Of a DNA stretch of 8,148 bases, positions 1-5,544 are shown piece after piece. This stretch comes from Acidobacteriaceae bacterium. Lineage in GTDB: Bacteria; Acidobacteriota; Terriglobia; Terriglobales; SbA1. The notes below the pieces were generated by a model. The model saw only the letters and a list, made by a program, of their open reading frames with translations. It searched no databases and had not been told where the DNA came from. The position numbers and the translations under genes were made by a program. Numbering within the stretch: the stretch's first letter is position 1; every line of letters starts with the position of its first letter. The stretch spans positions 1,242 to 9,389 of the forward strand of contig PLEA01000416.1 of assembly GCA_003136335.1 (NCBI GenBank). Direction: 5' to 3'.

Positions 1-23
1 GCGGGCGCGCTTCACACCACAAC

Positions 24-596
24 TTAGATGTCGCCGCGCTTGCCCCGGGTATGCACGTAGACCAGGGCAAAAGTTGATCCCTTACTGCCGTCGTGCGGCT
101 CGATGGCCACGAGGTGCTGTTCATCCTCTGTGCCGACTTTCAGCTCGGTAACCGGACCCGAGTTCTCATCACATTTCAATTCTTTGCTGGCCTTGGAGTC
201 CTTGCTGTCAACGTGCGCTTCGACATCGCCCCCGTGCTTCTGGGAATGGCACTCCAGAACTTTGCCATACTTTTTCAGTTTGTCGCGATAGAAGTCGATG
301 ATTTTGGCGGGGGCGTCGTCGGAATCGTAATGGGCGACCACCAGCTTCATTCCGAAGGCTTCGGTCAGGATACTCAGATTGGCCTGATTCTTGTTTTCGT
401 CGTCCGTCTTGAGGCGAGCGCCCGGGTACAGCGGCAAACCAGTCTTGTGCGCGTCCGCGTCGCCGCCGACATGCACCTCGCCGGCGGAACTGGAGATGTC
501 TAAATTCTTGTTCTGAGTGCCGGATTCCTGGGCGAAGACGGGCAGCGTCAGGGCTACAGTCAGGGCGAGTGCAAGTGTGAGATGACGAGACATCAT
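24..596 (-). CDS. Exported protein of unknown function, paralog of the neighbouring gene at 692-1285
   Basis: I do not recognise a named domain. The 190-residue product starts with a clear signal peptide (hydrophobic stretch about residues 6-20, likely cleavage after VFA-Q), so it should be exported to the periplasm or beyond. The mature part has LYPGARLK (about 56-63), a KYGKVLECH segment (109-117), a second cysteine in ELKCDE (C142), then ELKVGT and FALVYVHTRGK near the end. All of these recur in the same order in the upstream gene, so the two are tandem paralogs. C116 and C142 could form a disulfide (inference). Two ATGs stand in tandem; AGGAG lies 3 nt before the first and 6 nt before the second, so the start at 593 is at least as likely. 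It is last in the leftward gene run, 95 bp after its paralog. Its function cannot be inferred beyond an envelope location. Confidence 0.82.
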   Translation of the reverse strand: MMSRHLTLALALTVALTLPVFAQESGTQNKNLDISSSAGEVHVGGDADAHKTGLPLYPGARLKTDDENKNQANLSILTEAFGMKLVVAHYDSDDAPAKIIDFYRDKLKKYGKVLECHSQKHGGDVEAHVDSKDSKASKELKCDENSGPVTELKVGTEDEQHLVAIEPHDGSKGSTFALVYVHTRGKRGDI

Positions 597-620
597 ATTC
601 TCCTGGAATGGAATCGCGGC

Positions 621-645
621 AAAAACCGAAACCTGCGCCGCAGTT
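621..645 (-). terminator. Weak candidate intrinsic terminator between the two paralogs
   Basis: Read on the minus strand, AACTGC and GCAGGTT pair with one bulged G around a GGC loop. Four bases later there is a run of five T. The stem is short and the T run is not immediately adjacent, so it may be a partial terminator or attenuator that reduces read-through into the last gene, or chance. Confidence 0.22.
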
Positions 646-657
646 CGCTCAACGGGA

Positions 658-681
658 AGAGACGGAGCCAGCTACGTCTCT
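658..681 (-). other. Perfect 7-bp inverted repeat just after the stop codon of the upstream paralog
   Basis: AGAGACG (658-664) and CGTCTCT (675-681) are perfect inverted copies around a 10-nt spacer. On the minus strand the hairpin begins 10 nt after the stop codon of the 692-1285 gene. The following bases (TCCCG) are not a T tract, so it is not a typical intrinsic terminator. It may be a 3' RNA-stabilising or processing stem. Confidence 0.3.
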
Positions 682-691
682 ACGAGAAATT

Positions 692-1285
692 CTAGATCTC
701 CGCTTCCTTGCCGTGGGTGCGCACGTACACCAGCGAGAAGCTTGAACCATTGCCCGCGGGCTCGACGGTCACAATGTGCTGGTTTTCTTTGGTGCCGACT
801 TTCAATTCAATATTGCTGCCGCTCGCTCCCTCGCAGGTCAGTTCATGAGAGTCGTGGTCGGAGCGCTTCATGTCGGTGTTCACATCCAGATGTCTGGTAT
901 GGCATTCGAGCACGTGTCCGTACTTCTGCAGCTGGTCCTGGTAGTAGGCAATGAGCTTGGCGGGGGAATCGTCGGACTCGTATTCGAGGGCAACGACCTT
1001 CAACCCGAAGCCGAAGCTCGAGATGTTCACGTTGGCGCTCTTGTCTTCGCCGTCGGAGTCTTTTTTCTTCAGGCGAGCCCCAGGATAGACCGCAAGGCCC
1101 ACGTCAGCCACGTTGGCGCCCTTGCTGACGTGAATGCCGCCGACGGGCGTGTCGATATCGACCTGCTTGTCCTTGCCGTTCTCTTCCTTTTTCACATTCA
1201 CGCTGCAAGCCGGCGGGAGCAAAGTGGCAAGGGTCGCGAGCCCTATAGCGAACGTGCTAACGATTTGAGACCTAGTTCTGCGCAT
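692..1285 (-). CDS. Exported protein, possible lipoprotein, of unknown function; tandem paralog of 24-596
   Basis: The product is 197 residues. I chose the ATG at 1285 because AAAGGAGG stands 8 nt upstream and a signal-like segment follows directly (basic MRRTRSQ, hydrophobic 8-24); the frame is open further upstream but that part only shadows the hydrolase gene. LLPPAC (C27) resembles a lipobox but has Pro where a small or branched residue is usual, so lipidation is uncertain. A charged linker (KKEENGKDK) follows. The conserved blocks are VYPGARLK (about 67-73), KYGHVLECH (121-129), C151 in ELTCEG, ELKVGT and FSLVYVRTHGK. They match the downstream gene in order and spacing. The start lies 14 bp inside the end of the family 3 hydrolase gene, which implies co-transcription and probable translational coupling. 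I do not recognise a function. Confidence 0.85.
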   Translation of the reverse strand: MRRTRSQIVSTFAIGLATLATLLPPACSVNVKKEENGKDKQVDIDTPVGGIHVSKGANVADVGLAVYPGARLKKKDSDGEDKSANVNISSFGFGLKVVALEYESDDSPAKLIAYYQDQLQKYGHVLECHTRHLDVNTDMKRSDHDSHELTCEGASGSNIELKVGTKENQHIVTVEPAGNGSSFSLVYVRTHGKEAEI

Positions 1286-3137
1286 GTGGAGACCCTCCTT
1301 TGGCGACTTGCGCCGGACGCTCGAGACCGGCGCCGCGCTGGGCAACATTTGGAATTGTGACAGGCAGATGGCCGCGAATCGGAATCTCTCCAAAAAGTGC
1401 CCTGATCGCGGCAACTTCCGAGACGGTCGCGTTGGAAAACGTGCACATGTAATTCTCGATTTTGGGAAAATCGCTGGCAAGATAAGGATTCCCCATGGCG
1501 AGTACCGCCGTCTTTTCTGCGGCATGATCGAGCACCTGCTGCAGCAGCGTTCCGGTCGCATCGGCCATCCCCATCGAGTTGCCGATCTTGCCGGCCGTCG
1601 GAATCACATAGACTGCAGCTACCACGGTGTGCGCCTCGTCGATTGCCTTCAGAACCTCGTCGCTCATGCCGGCGGCGATGCGGGGATCCACATAAATCAC
1701 GCGCGCGTCCGGGATGCGGGTGCGGAATTCCCGCCCGAAGGCGCGGCCGGAATCCGCGCGCACATCATCCGAAAAAAGGACGGCCACAACCTGGTTGTGG
1801 GTCTCCTCTCTTGTCATATACGGAAGGTCGGCCTTGGCGGTTCCCTTGGATTTCAGGGGAAGTACTTTGCCATTGTCGCGCACCAGGGTGACGGCGGCGT
1901 TGGCTACTTGCTGGCCGAAGGCGATGTTTTCCGGCTTGCCGACCGCGGTTGCAATGGCATTGAGATCGACCGTGCGGGATTTGTTAAGGCCAAGACTCCC
2001 CTTTATTTTGAGGATCTTGAGGACGGAGCGGTCGAGACGCTCGCGCGTAATCTCGCCTGAACGCACGGCCTTCAGCATGGAATCGTAGGAGGCGCCCAAG
2101 TCGGGAGGAATGATCAGTAGATCGTTGCCGGCCTTGAAGGCCTCCACCGATGCACGCCCAATGTCGTTGGCAAAAAGATGCGTCAGCCCCGCCATGTCGA
2201 GGGCATCGGTCACGATGAGGCCTTTGAATCCCAGCTGCTTTTCGAGCAGCTCGGAGACGACTGCCGGCGATATCGAGGCGACATGATTGGGATCGGAATC
2301 CAGTGCGGGGACGGTGACGTGCGCCACCATCACGGAGTCGACGCCGGCAGCGATGGCCTGGCGGAAAGGCGGGAGTTCAATCGAATCCAGATGCGCGCGA
2401 TCCCCGTTCACACTCGCGACACCGAGATGCGAGTCGGTCGCAGTGTCGCCGTGTCCAGGAAAGTGCTTCACCGTGGTCAGCATTCCGGCTTCGTGCGCTC
2501 CCTTAATGTAGGCCGTGACCAGATCGCCGACTTGTTTGGGATCTTCTCCGAAGGAACGCGTGTTGATGATGGGATTGGCGGGATTCGAGTTCACGTCCGC
2601 GTCCGGGAAAAAATTCCAGTGCACGCCGATGGCTCGGGCTTCCTGACCAGTGATGAGGCCGAAAGTCTCGGCGTCTTCGATATTGCCATCGGCGCCAAAG
2701 GCCATCGCGTGCGGAAAGTTGGTGGCCCCCAGCAGGCGCATGGCGAGGCCGCGCTCAAAATCAGCCGCGAACAGCAAAGGCAGCTTGGATTCCCGTTGCA
2801 GACGGTTCAGCAATTCGGCGACTTCATAGGGCTCGGTGCGTAAAAGAAACGGGCCATCGACGTGAACCGACATGGTGAACGAGCCCACGTGATATTTCTG
2901 CATGGCCTCGAGCCATTGCAGGTACTCGGGGCTCTCCACATTGAGGAAGCTGGCCCGGCACCAGATCATGAAGACCTGGCCGATTTTTTCTTCGACGGAA
3001 AGGTGGCGAAGCGTCTTCTGAGCCCACTTGTCACCCCGCGCGGCGTTGAGCGCAGCGTGGCGCATGTGCTTTTCCTTGGCGAATGTGGGCAGGGTCAGTG
3101 TCAGGATAAGAAATATGGCAGGGAAGATTCGCGGCAT
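1272..3137 (-). CDS. nagZ: Exported glycoside hydrolase family 3, NagZ-type beta-N-acetylglucosaminidase
   Basis: The product is 621 residues with a signal peptide (about 1-20, cleavage after TFA). The GH3 N-terminal barrel spans about 40-385: DFERG at 126-130, KHFPGHGDTATDSH at 224-237 and IVTDALDM at 308-315. The K-H-F-P-G-H-G-x4-D-S-H loop defines the NagZ subfamily, where the Asp-His pair (here D235/H237) is the acid/base; D311 is the expected nucleophile. Residues about 400-600 form a second domain, as in the two-domain exported enzyme of Bacillus, and unlike the roughly 340-residue cytosolic NagZ of E. coli. The predicted role is removal of terminal N-acetylglucosamine from peptidoglycan fragments outside the cytoplasm; another beta-hexosaminide substrate is possible. 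It follows miaA by 121 bp and overlaps the next gene by 14 bp. There is no Shine-Dalgarno, but a TGC-TATCGT element ends 6 nt before the ATG. Confidence 0.92.
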   Translation of the reverse strand: MPRIFPAIFLILTLTLPTFAKEKHMRHAALNAARGDKWAQKTLRHLSVEEKIGQVFMIWCRASFLNVESPEYLQWLEAMQKYHVGSFTMSVHVDGPFLLRTEPYEVAELLNRLQRESKLPLLFAADFERGLAMRLLGATNFPHAMAFGADGNIEDAETFGLITGQEARAIGVHWNFFPDADVNSNPANPIINTRSFGEDPKQVGDLVTAYIKGAHEAGMLTTVKHFPGHGDTATDSHLGVASVNGDRAHLDSIELPPFRQAIAAGVDSVMVAHVTVPALDSDPNHVASISPAVVSELLEKQLGFKGLIVTDALDMAGLTHLFANDIGRASVEAFKAGNDLLIIPPDLGASYDSMLKAVRSGEITRERLDRSVLKILKIKGSLGLNKSRTVDLNAIATAVGKPENIAFGQQVANAAVTLVRDNGKVLPLKSKGTAKADLPYMTREETHNQVVAVLFSDDVRADSGRAFGREFRTRIPDARVIYVDPRIAAGMSDEVLKAIDEAHTVVAAVYVIPTAGKIGNSMGMADATGTLLQQVLDHAAEKTAVLAMGNPYLASDFPKIENYMCTFSNATVSEVAAIRALFGEIPIRGHLPVTIPNVAQRGAGLERPAQVAKGGSPHAQN

Positions 3138-3152
3138 GAAGGAACGATAGCA
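3138..3152 (-). promoter_or_regulatory. Candidate extended -10 element giving a leaderless nagZ transcript
   Basis: On the minus strand TGC-TATCGT (3152-3144) is followed by exactly 6 nt and then the ATG of the hydrolase gene. A start site about 7 nt after the hexamer would fall on the start codon. There is no purine-rich ribosome binding site in the preceding 20 nt and no recognisable -35 at 17 nt. The call rests on the similarity to the other Shine-Dalgarno-less genes here. Confidence 0.35.
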
Positions 3153-3230
3153 GAAGTGCCGGCTTCCGGCGGCTGGCTTTCGGCGTCCAGTTTATTTCCT
3201 AACCTCGGCTTAGTGTTACTTACAAATTCA

Positions 3231-3260
3231 GTCCGCATTCATCCGCGTGAATCCGTGGCT
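3231..3260. repeat. Three tandem 10-bp CGGAT-type units that reach into the miaA stop codon
   Basis: The plus strand reads GTCCGCATTC, ATCCGCGTGA and ATCCGTGGCT, three consecutive 10-bp units that each carry TCCG at the same place. On the minus strand this is a series of CGGA(T/C) blocks with strict 10-bp spacing, preceded by CTTAGCCA. The block sits between miaA and the hydrolase gene and contains two bases of the miaA stop codon. Similar CACGGAT-rich intergenic segments are, from memory, frequent in acidobacterial and planctomycete genomes; I cannot check this here. Confidence 0.5.
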
Positions 3261-4218
3261 AAGAAGTTTCAAATCGAGCAACGGCTTCACCCTGAACTTG
3301 CGCATTATCCCCGAAGCCCTTTAGCCAAGTGACGTCCGGTTCGCGCCGGAACCATGTCATCTGGCGCTTGGCATAGTTGCGATGTGCTTGCTGCGCCGTC
3401 TGGACCGCCTGCTCGCGAGTGGACTCGCCGCGCAGAAGTTGAACTGCCTGTTTATAGCCGAGCGATGCCAGCGGGCGCGCTGATGAGCCGTATTTCTGGA
3501 GCAGACGCTGGGCTTCTTCGATCAGCCCGGCGTCAAACATCCGGAGGGCGCGCTGGTTGATGCGGTCGTAGAGCGCAGCGCGGTCAGGATCGAGGCCAAA
3601 GCGCAAAATGCGGAAGCCGCGCAGCGGGTCGCGTCCCTGCTGCCAGAGTTTGGATATTTTCTGCCGTGCGGACAGGCAGACTTCGATGGCGCGGATTAAC
3701 TTGGGAATATCGTTGGCGTGGACGTTTTCAGCAGCCGCACGGTCGAGACGCCGAAGAATTCGGTGGAGATGACCTGAGCCGCGGCTCGCAGCGCGTTCGC
3801 GCAGGCGCTCGCGCAAATCTTCCGAGCGCTGCGGGCCGGGAAAAAGTCCTTCGAGCAGCGCGCGCAAATATAGTCCGGTGCCACCGACCACGATTGGCAA
3901 GTGTCGGCGCTGGTTGATTTCCGTGAGTACTTGTCGCGCCTGGCGGGCATACTCTCCGGCGGTGATGTATTGCGTAGGATCGACGACATCGAAAAGATGG
4001 TGGGGCGCGCGAGCGCGTTCGGTGGGGCTGGGCTTGGCGGTACCGACGTCAAACTCCCGCACCATTGCGACCGAATCGCAGTTAACAATCTCGCCGTTGA
4101 ACTTCTGCGCGAGCGCGAGAGACAACGCTGTCTTTCCGCTGGCCGTGGGGCCTACGATCACCACCAGCAGCGGTTCGGTTGCGGCGATCTCGCGGCGGTC
4201 GTCATGCTTTGGGACCAC
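3259..4218 (-). CDS. miaA: tRNA dimethylallyltransferase MiaA
   Basis: MiaA transfers the dimethylallyl group of DMAPP to N6 of A37 in tRNAs that read UNN codons, in the cytoplasm. Counting from the GTG start, the 319-residue product has a P-loop GPTASGKT at 23-30, then NCDSVAMVREFDVGTAKP at about 46-63 (D48 corresponds to the catalytic Asp region), HHLFDVVDP, VVGGTGLYLRALLEGL and a C-terminal RNYAKRQMTWFRRE, all hallmarks of the family. The length is typical. The frame is open to 4506 upstream, but the extra 96 residues are low-complexity shadow sequence. The GTG at 4218 lies 2 nt after the stop of a small membrane-protein gene, fits translational coupling and puts the P-loop at the usual distance. 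A GGAG lies 12 nt before it, which is rather far. The stop codon is in the tandem CGGAT repeat. Confidence 0.95.
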   Translation of the reverse strand: MVPKHDDRREIAATEPLLVVIVGPTASGKTALSLALAQKFNGEIVNCDSVAMVREFDVGTAKPSPTERARAPHHLFDVVDPTQYITAGEYARQARQVLTEINQRRHLPIVVGGTGLYLRALLEGLFPGPQRSEDLRERLRERAASRGSGHLHRILRRLDRAAAENVHANDIPKLIRAIEVCLSARQKISKLWQQGRDPLRGFRILRFGLDPDRAALYDRINQRALRMFDAGLIEEAQRLLQKYGSSARPLASLGYKQAVQLLRGESTREQAVQTAQQAHRNYAKRQMTWFRREPDVTWLKGFGDNAQVQGEAVARFETS

Positions 4219-4220
4219 GT

Positions 4221-4376
4221 TCAGCGCAGGCTCCAGTGAATGTGGTGCCAGTAGCGAACCAGAGTGAGGACCAGCAACAGCCCGGTAGCTTCCGACGCGT
4301 AGACCGCGTCGCGGTGATGCTTGTGCGAGTCGGTCTGGGGCTCGGCGGAGGGCGCGCGGATCTCTGGCGAGGGCAC
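4221..4376 (-). CDS. Small single-pass membrane protein, 51 residues, immediately upstream of miaA
   Basis: I do not recognise a family. The frame gives a polar, proline- and histidine-rich N-terminus (PSPEIRAPSAEPQTDSHKHH), then RDAVYASEATGLLLVLTLVRYWHHIHWSLR. Residues about 27-42 are hydrophobic enough for one short membrane segment, followed by an aromatic and histidine-rich end. The composition is unlike a chance frame. The proposed GTG start (4376) lies exactly 6 nt after TACAAT, which would make the mRNA leaderless; there is no Shine-Dalgarno. The frame is open further upstream to 4631, but that part reads through the inverted-repeat element. The TGA is 2 nt before the miaA start, so it is probably the first gene of the miaA operon. 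The start is the uncertain part. Confidence 0.55.
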   Translation of the reverse strand: MPSPEIRAPSAEPQTDSHKHHRDAVYASEATGLLLVLTLVRYWHHIHWSLR

Positions 4377-4388
4377 GCGGATATTGTA
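4377..4388 (-). promoter_or_regulatory. Candidate -10 box (TACAAT) for the leftward miaA operon
   Basis: TACAAT (4388-4383 on the minus strand) matches the -10 consensus at five of six positions and lies exactly 6 nt before the proposed GTG start of the small membrane-protein gene. Transcription would begin at the start codon. I see no good -35 at 17 nt; that position is in the AT-poor flank of the inverted-repeat element. Confidence 0.4.
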
Positions 4389-4410
4389 GCGCTGGGCGGA
4401 ATGCGGAGTT

Positions 4411-4525
4411 GGTTGGGTTAGGTCTGAGGTATTGGGTGTCAGGTTCTGGGTCCAAGGCCTGAGGTCCGGCCCCGGTTCGCGGAGCATCCGACCTAAGACC
4501 AAACACCTAAGACCCAAGACCCAAG
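4411..4525. repeat. Imperfect inverted-repeat element built of ACC/GGT-rich short units
   Basis: The right arm (4490-4525) contains ACCTAAGACC twice (4491-4500 and 4505-4514) and AAGACCC twice in tandem (4509-4522). The left arm (4411-4466) carries degenerate copies in the opposite orientation, such as GGTCTGAGGT and TTGGGTGTCAGG. A direct alignment of 4431-4466 with the reverse complement of the right arm gives 23 matches in 36 positions. A GC-rich centre separates the arms. The element occupies most of the gap between the divergent genes and encodes no plausible protein. It resembles a small non-autonomous repeat or an old hairpin element; there are no clear target-site duplications. Confidence 0.5.
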
Positions 4526-4532
4526 CTCTTCC

Positions 4533-4553
4533 TGCTACACTACGGCGTCGTCC
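4533..4553 (+). promoter_or_regulatory. Candidate extended -10 element for the winged-helix regulator gene
   Basis: TGC-TACACT (4533-4541) is followed by exactly 12 nt and the ATG at 4554. The predicted transcript would have a leader of about 6 nt, and there is no Shine-Dalgarno in it. No -35 motif is visible; that position falls in the right arm of the inverted repeat. The same TGC-hexamer-12 nt-ATG layout occurs before the ribbon-helix-helix gene at 6404. Confidence 0.4.
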
Positions 4554-5456
4554 ATGCCTCTGCCGCAAAACAACGCGAGAGTCGCGCGCTTTGGATTGTT
4601 TGAGCTCGATCTCGGCGCGGGCGAACTGCACAAGAGCGGCGTGAAGCTGCGCCTGCAGGAGCAGCCATTCCAGGTGCTGGCTCTGCTACTAGAGCGGGCG
4701 GGCGAGGTGGTCACGCGCGAAGAGTTGCAGCAGAAGCTCTGGCCTTCCGACACGTTCGTCGACTTCGACCACAGCCTGAACACGGCCATCAATAAAGTTC
4801 GCGAGGCGCTGGGAGATTCGGCTTCCAGTCCGCGTTATGTGGAAACGCTGGCGCGGCGAGGATACCGCTTCATTGCTCCGGTACAAGGTCCGGTTCAAGG
4901 CGCCGCAGAGAGAGAAGTTCCGGCAGGGAACAGCGACGGGGCAGCCGCAAACGGGCAGATCTATGCTCCAACGGCGATCGCATCGTCGGATCCCTATCCG
5001 CCGCCGGTCGCACTGCATCCCGAACTCGAAGTCCCGATCCCGCGGCGCGCTCTCACTCGCGGACTGTTCGCGCTGATTCAGACGATGTACCTGGCCTTCT
5101 ATCTCACGGCTCTGTTTCGCCTGCATGATGTACAAGCCGTGGCGGATTCGTTTCTTCCCTTGTGGGGCGCGACGGCCCTCGCTGGGTCCGTAATGGTGAC
5201 TGCCGGCGTGGGGATTCCACTGCGCTGCTACTTAATGTCGGCGGTGGGCTTCGACTACCAGCGACTGGGCGACAAATTCCGTAAGATGTTCCCGTTCGTG
5301 CTGGCGCTGGACCAGTTGTGGGCGGTAGCTCCGTTCTTGCTGACCCAGGAGATTGGTTTGGGCGCGGCTTTTGCGGCCAGCGCGGTACTGCTGTATCTGC
5401 CCTTTTCGGAGCGAACGTTGATCCGCATGGCGTATCTCGAGCCGCGTGCACGTTAG
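4554..5456 (+). CDS. Winged-helix (OmpR/CadC-type) DNA-binding protein fused to a four-helix membrane domain
   Basis: The 300-residue product begins with a Trans_reg_C winged helix (about 12-110): LRLQEQPFQVLALLLERAGE, the WPSDTFVDFDHSLNTAINKV recognition region and RYVETLARRGYRFIAPV, which closes the wing. There is no receiver domain, so it is not a two-component regulator. A Pro/Ala-rich linker (111-165) leads to four hydrophobic segments at about 167-188, 201-225, 246-263 and 266-284. No TPR, WD40 or kinase part is present. The architecture suggests a one-component regulator anchored in the inner membrane, like CadC in principle, but with several helices and no visible periplasmic sensor domain. 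Signal and target genes are unknown. It is divergent from the miaA operon, so either unit could be a target. The ATG is chosen because the domain begins soon after it and the -10-like element precedes it; no ribosome binding site is seen. Confidence 0.88.
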   Translation: MPLPQNNARVARFGLFELDLGAGELHKSGVKLRLQEQPFQVLALLLERAGEVVTREELQQKLWPSDTFVDFDHSLNTAINKVREALGDSASSPRYVETLARRGYRFIAPVQGPVQGAAEREVPAGNSDGAAANGQIYAPTAIASSDPYPPPVALHPELEVPIPRRALTRGLFALIQTMYLAFYLTALFRLHDVQAVADSFLPLWGATALAGSVMVTAGVGIPLRCYLMSAVGFDYQRLGDKFRKMFPFVLALDQLWAVAPFLLTQEIGLGAAFAASAVLLYLPFSERTLIRMAYLEPRAR

Positions 5457-5508
5457 CCGAGTATTTTCCGTGGAACTAACCTCACCGTTTGCCCGTAACC
5501 ACGTCTAA

Positions 5509-5528
5509 GAAGCTGGGCGAAGCTGGGC
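5509..5528. repeat. Perfect 10-bp tandem duplication upstream of the DUF4097-like gene
   Basis: GAAGCTGGGC occurs at 5509-5518 and again at 5519-5528, head to tail, in the 88-bp gap between the regulator and the DUF4097-like gene. It ends 6 nt before the GGAGGA ribosome binding site. It may be simple slippage or a pair of half-sites for a regulator. Confidence 0.45.
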
Positions 5529-5544
5529 CCCGCCGGAGGATCGT

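Noticed and set aside
1286..1561. 92-residue N-terminal extension of the 692-1285 protein
   Set aside because: It lies entirely over the hydrolase coding frame; a strong AAAGGAGG and a signal-like segment mark the start at 1285.
1284..2843. Long plus-strand frames (258 and 221 codons) opposite the hydrolase gene
   Set aside because: The opposite strand encodes a motif-complete GH3 enzyme; these frames have Arg/Gly/His-rich shadow composition and no start signals.
3158..3170. GCCGG-CTT-CCGGC hairpin between miaA and nagZ as the miaA terminator
   Set aside because: Five base pairs with a 3-nt loop and no T tract on either side; it may be chance in GC-rich sequence.
4219..4506. 96-residue N-terminal extension of MiaA to an ATG at 4506
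   Set aside because: It would read through the inverted-repeat element and the small membrane-protein gene in another frame; it is low-complexity Arg/Pro-rich, and MiaA proteins start shortly before the P-loop.
5452..5480. GTTAG/CTAAC inverted repeat after the winged-helix gene as a terminator
   Set aside because: Only 5 bp with a 19-nt loop and no T tract; probably chance.
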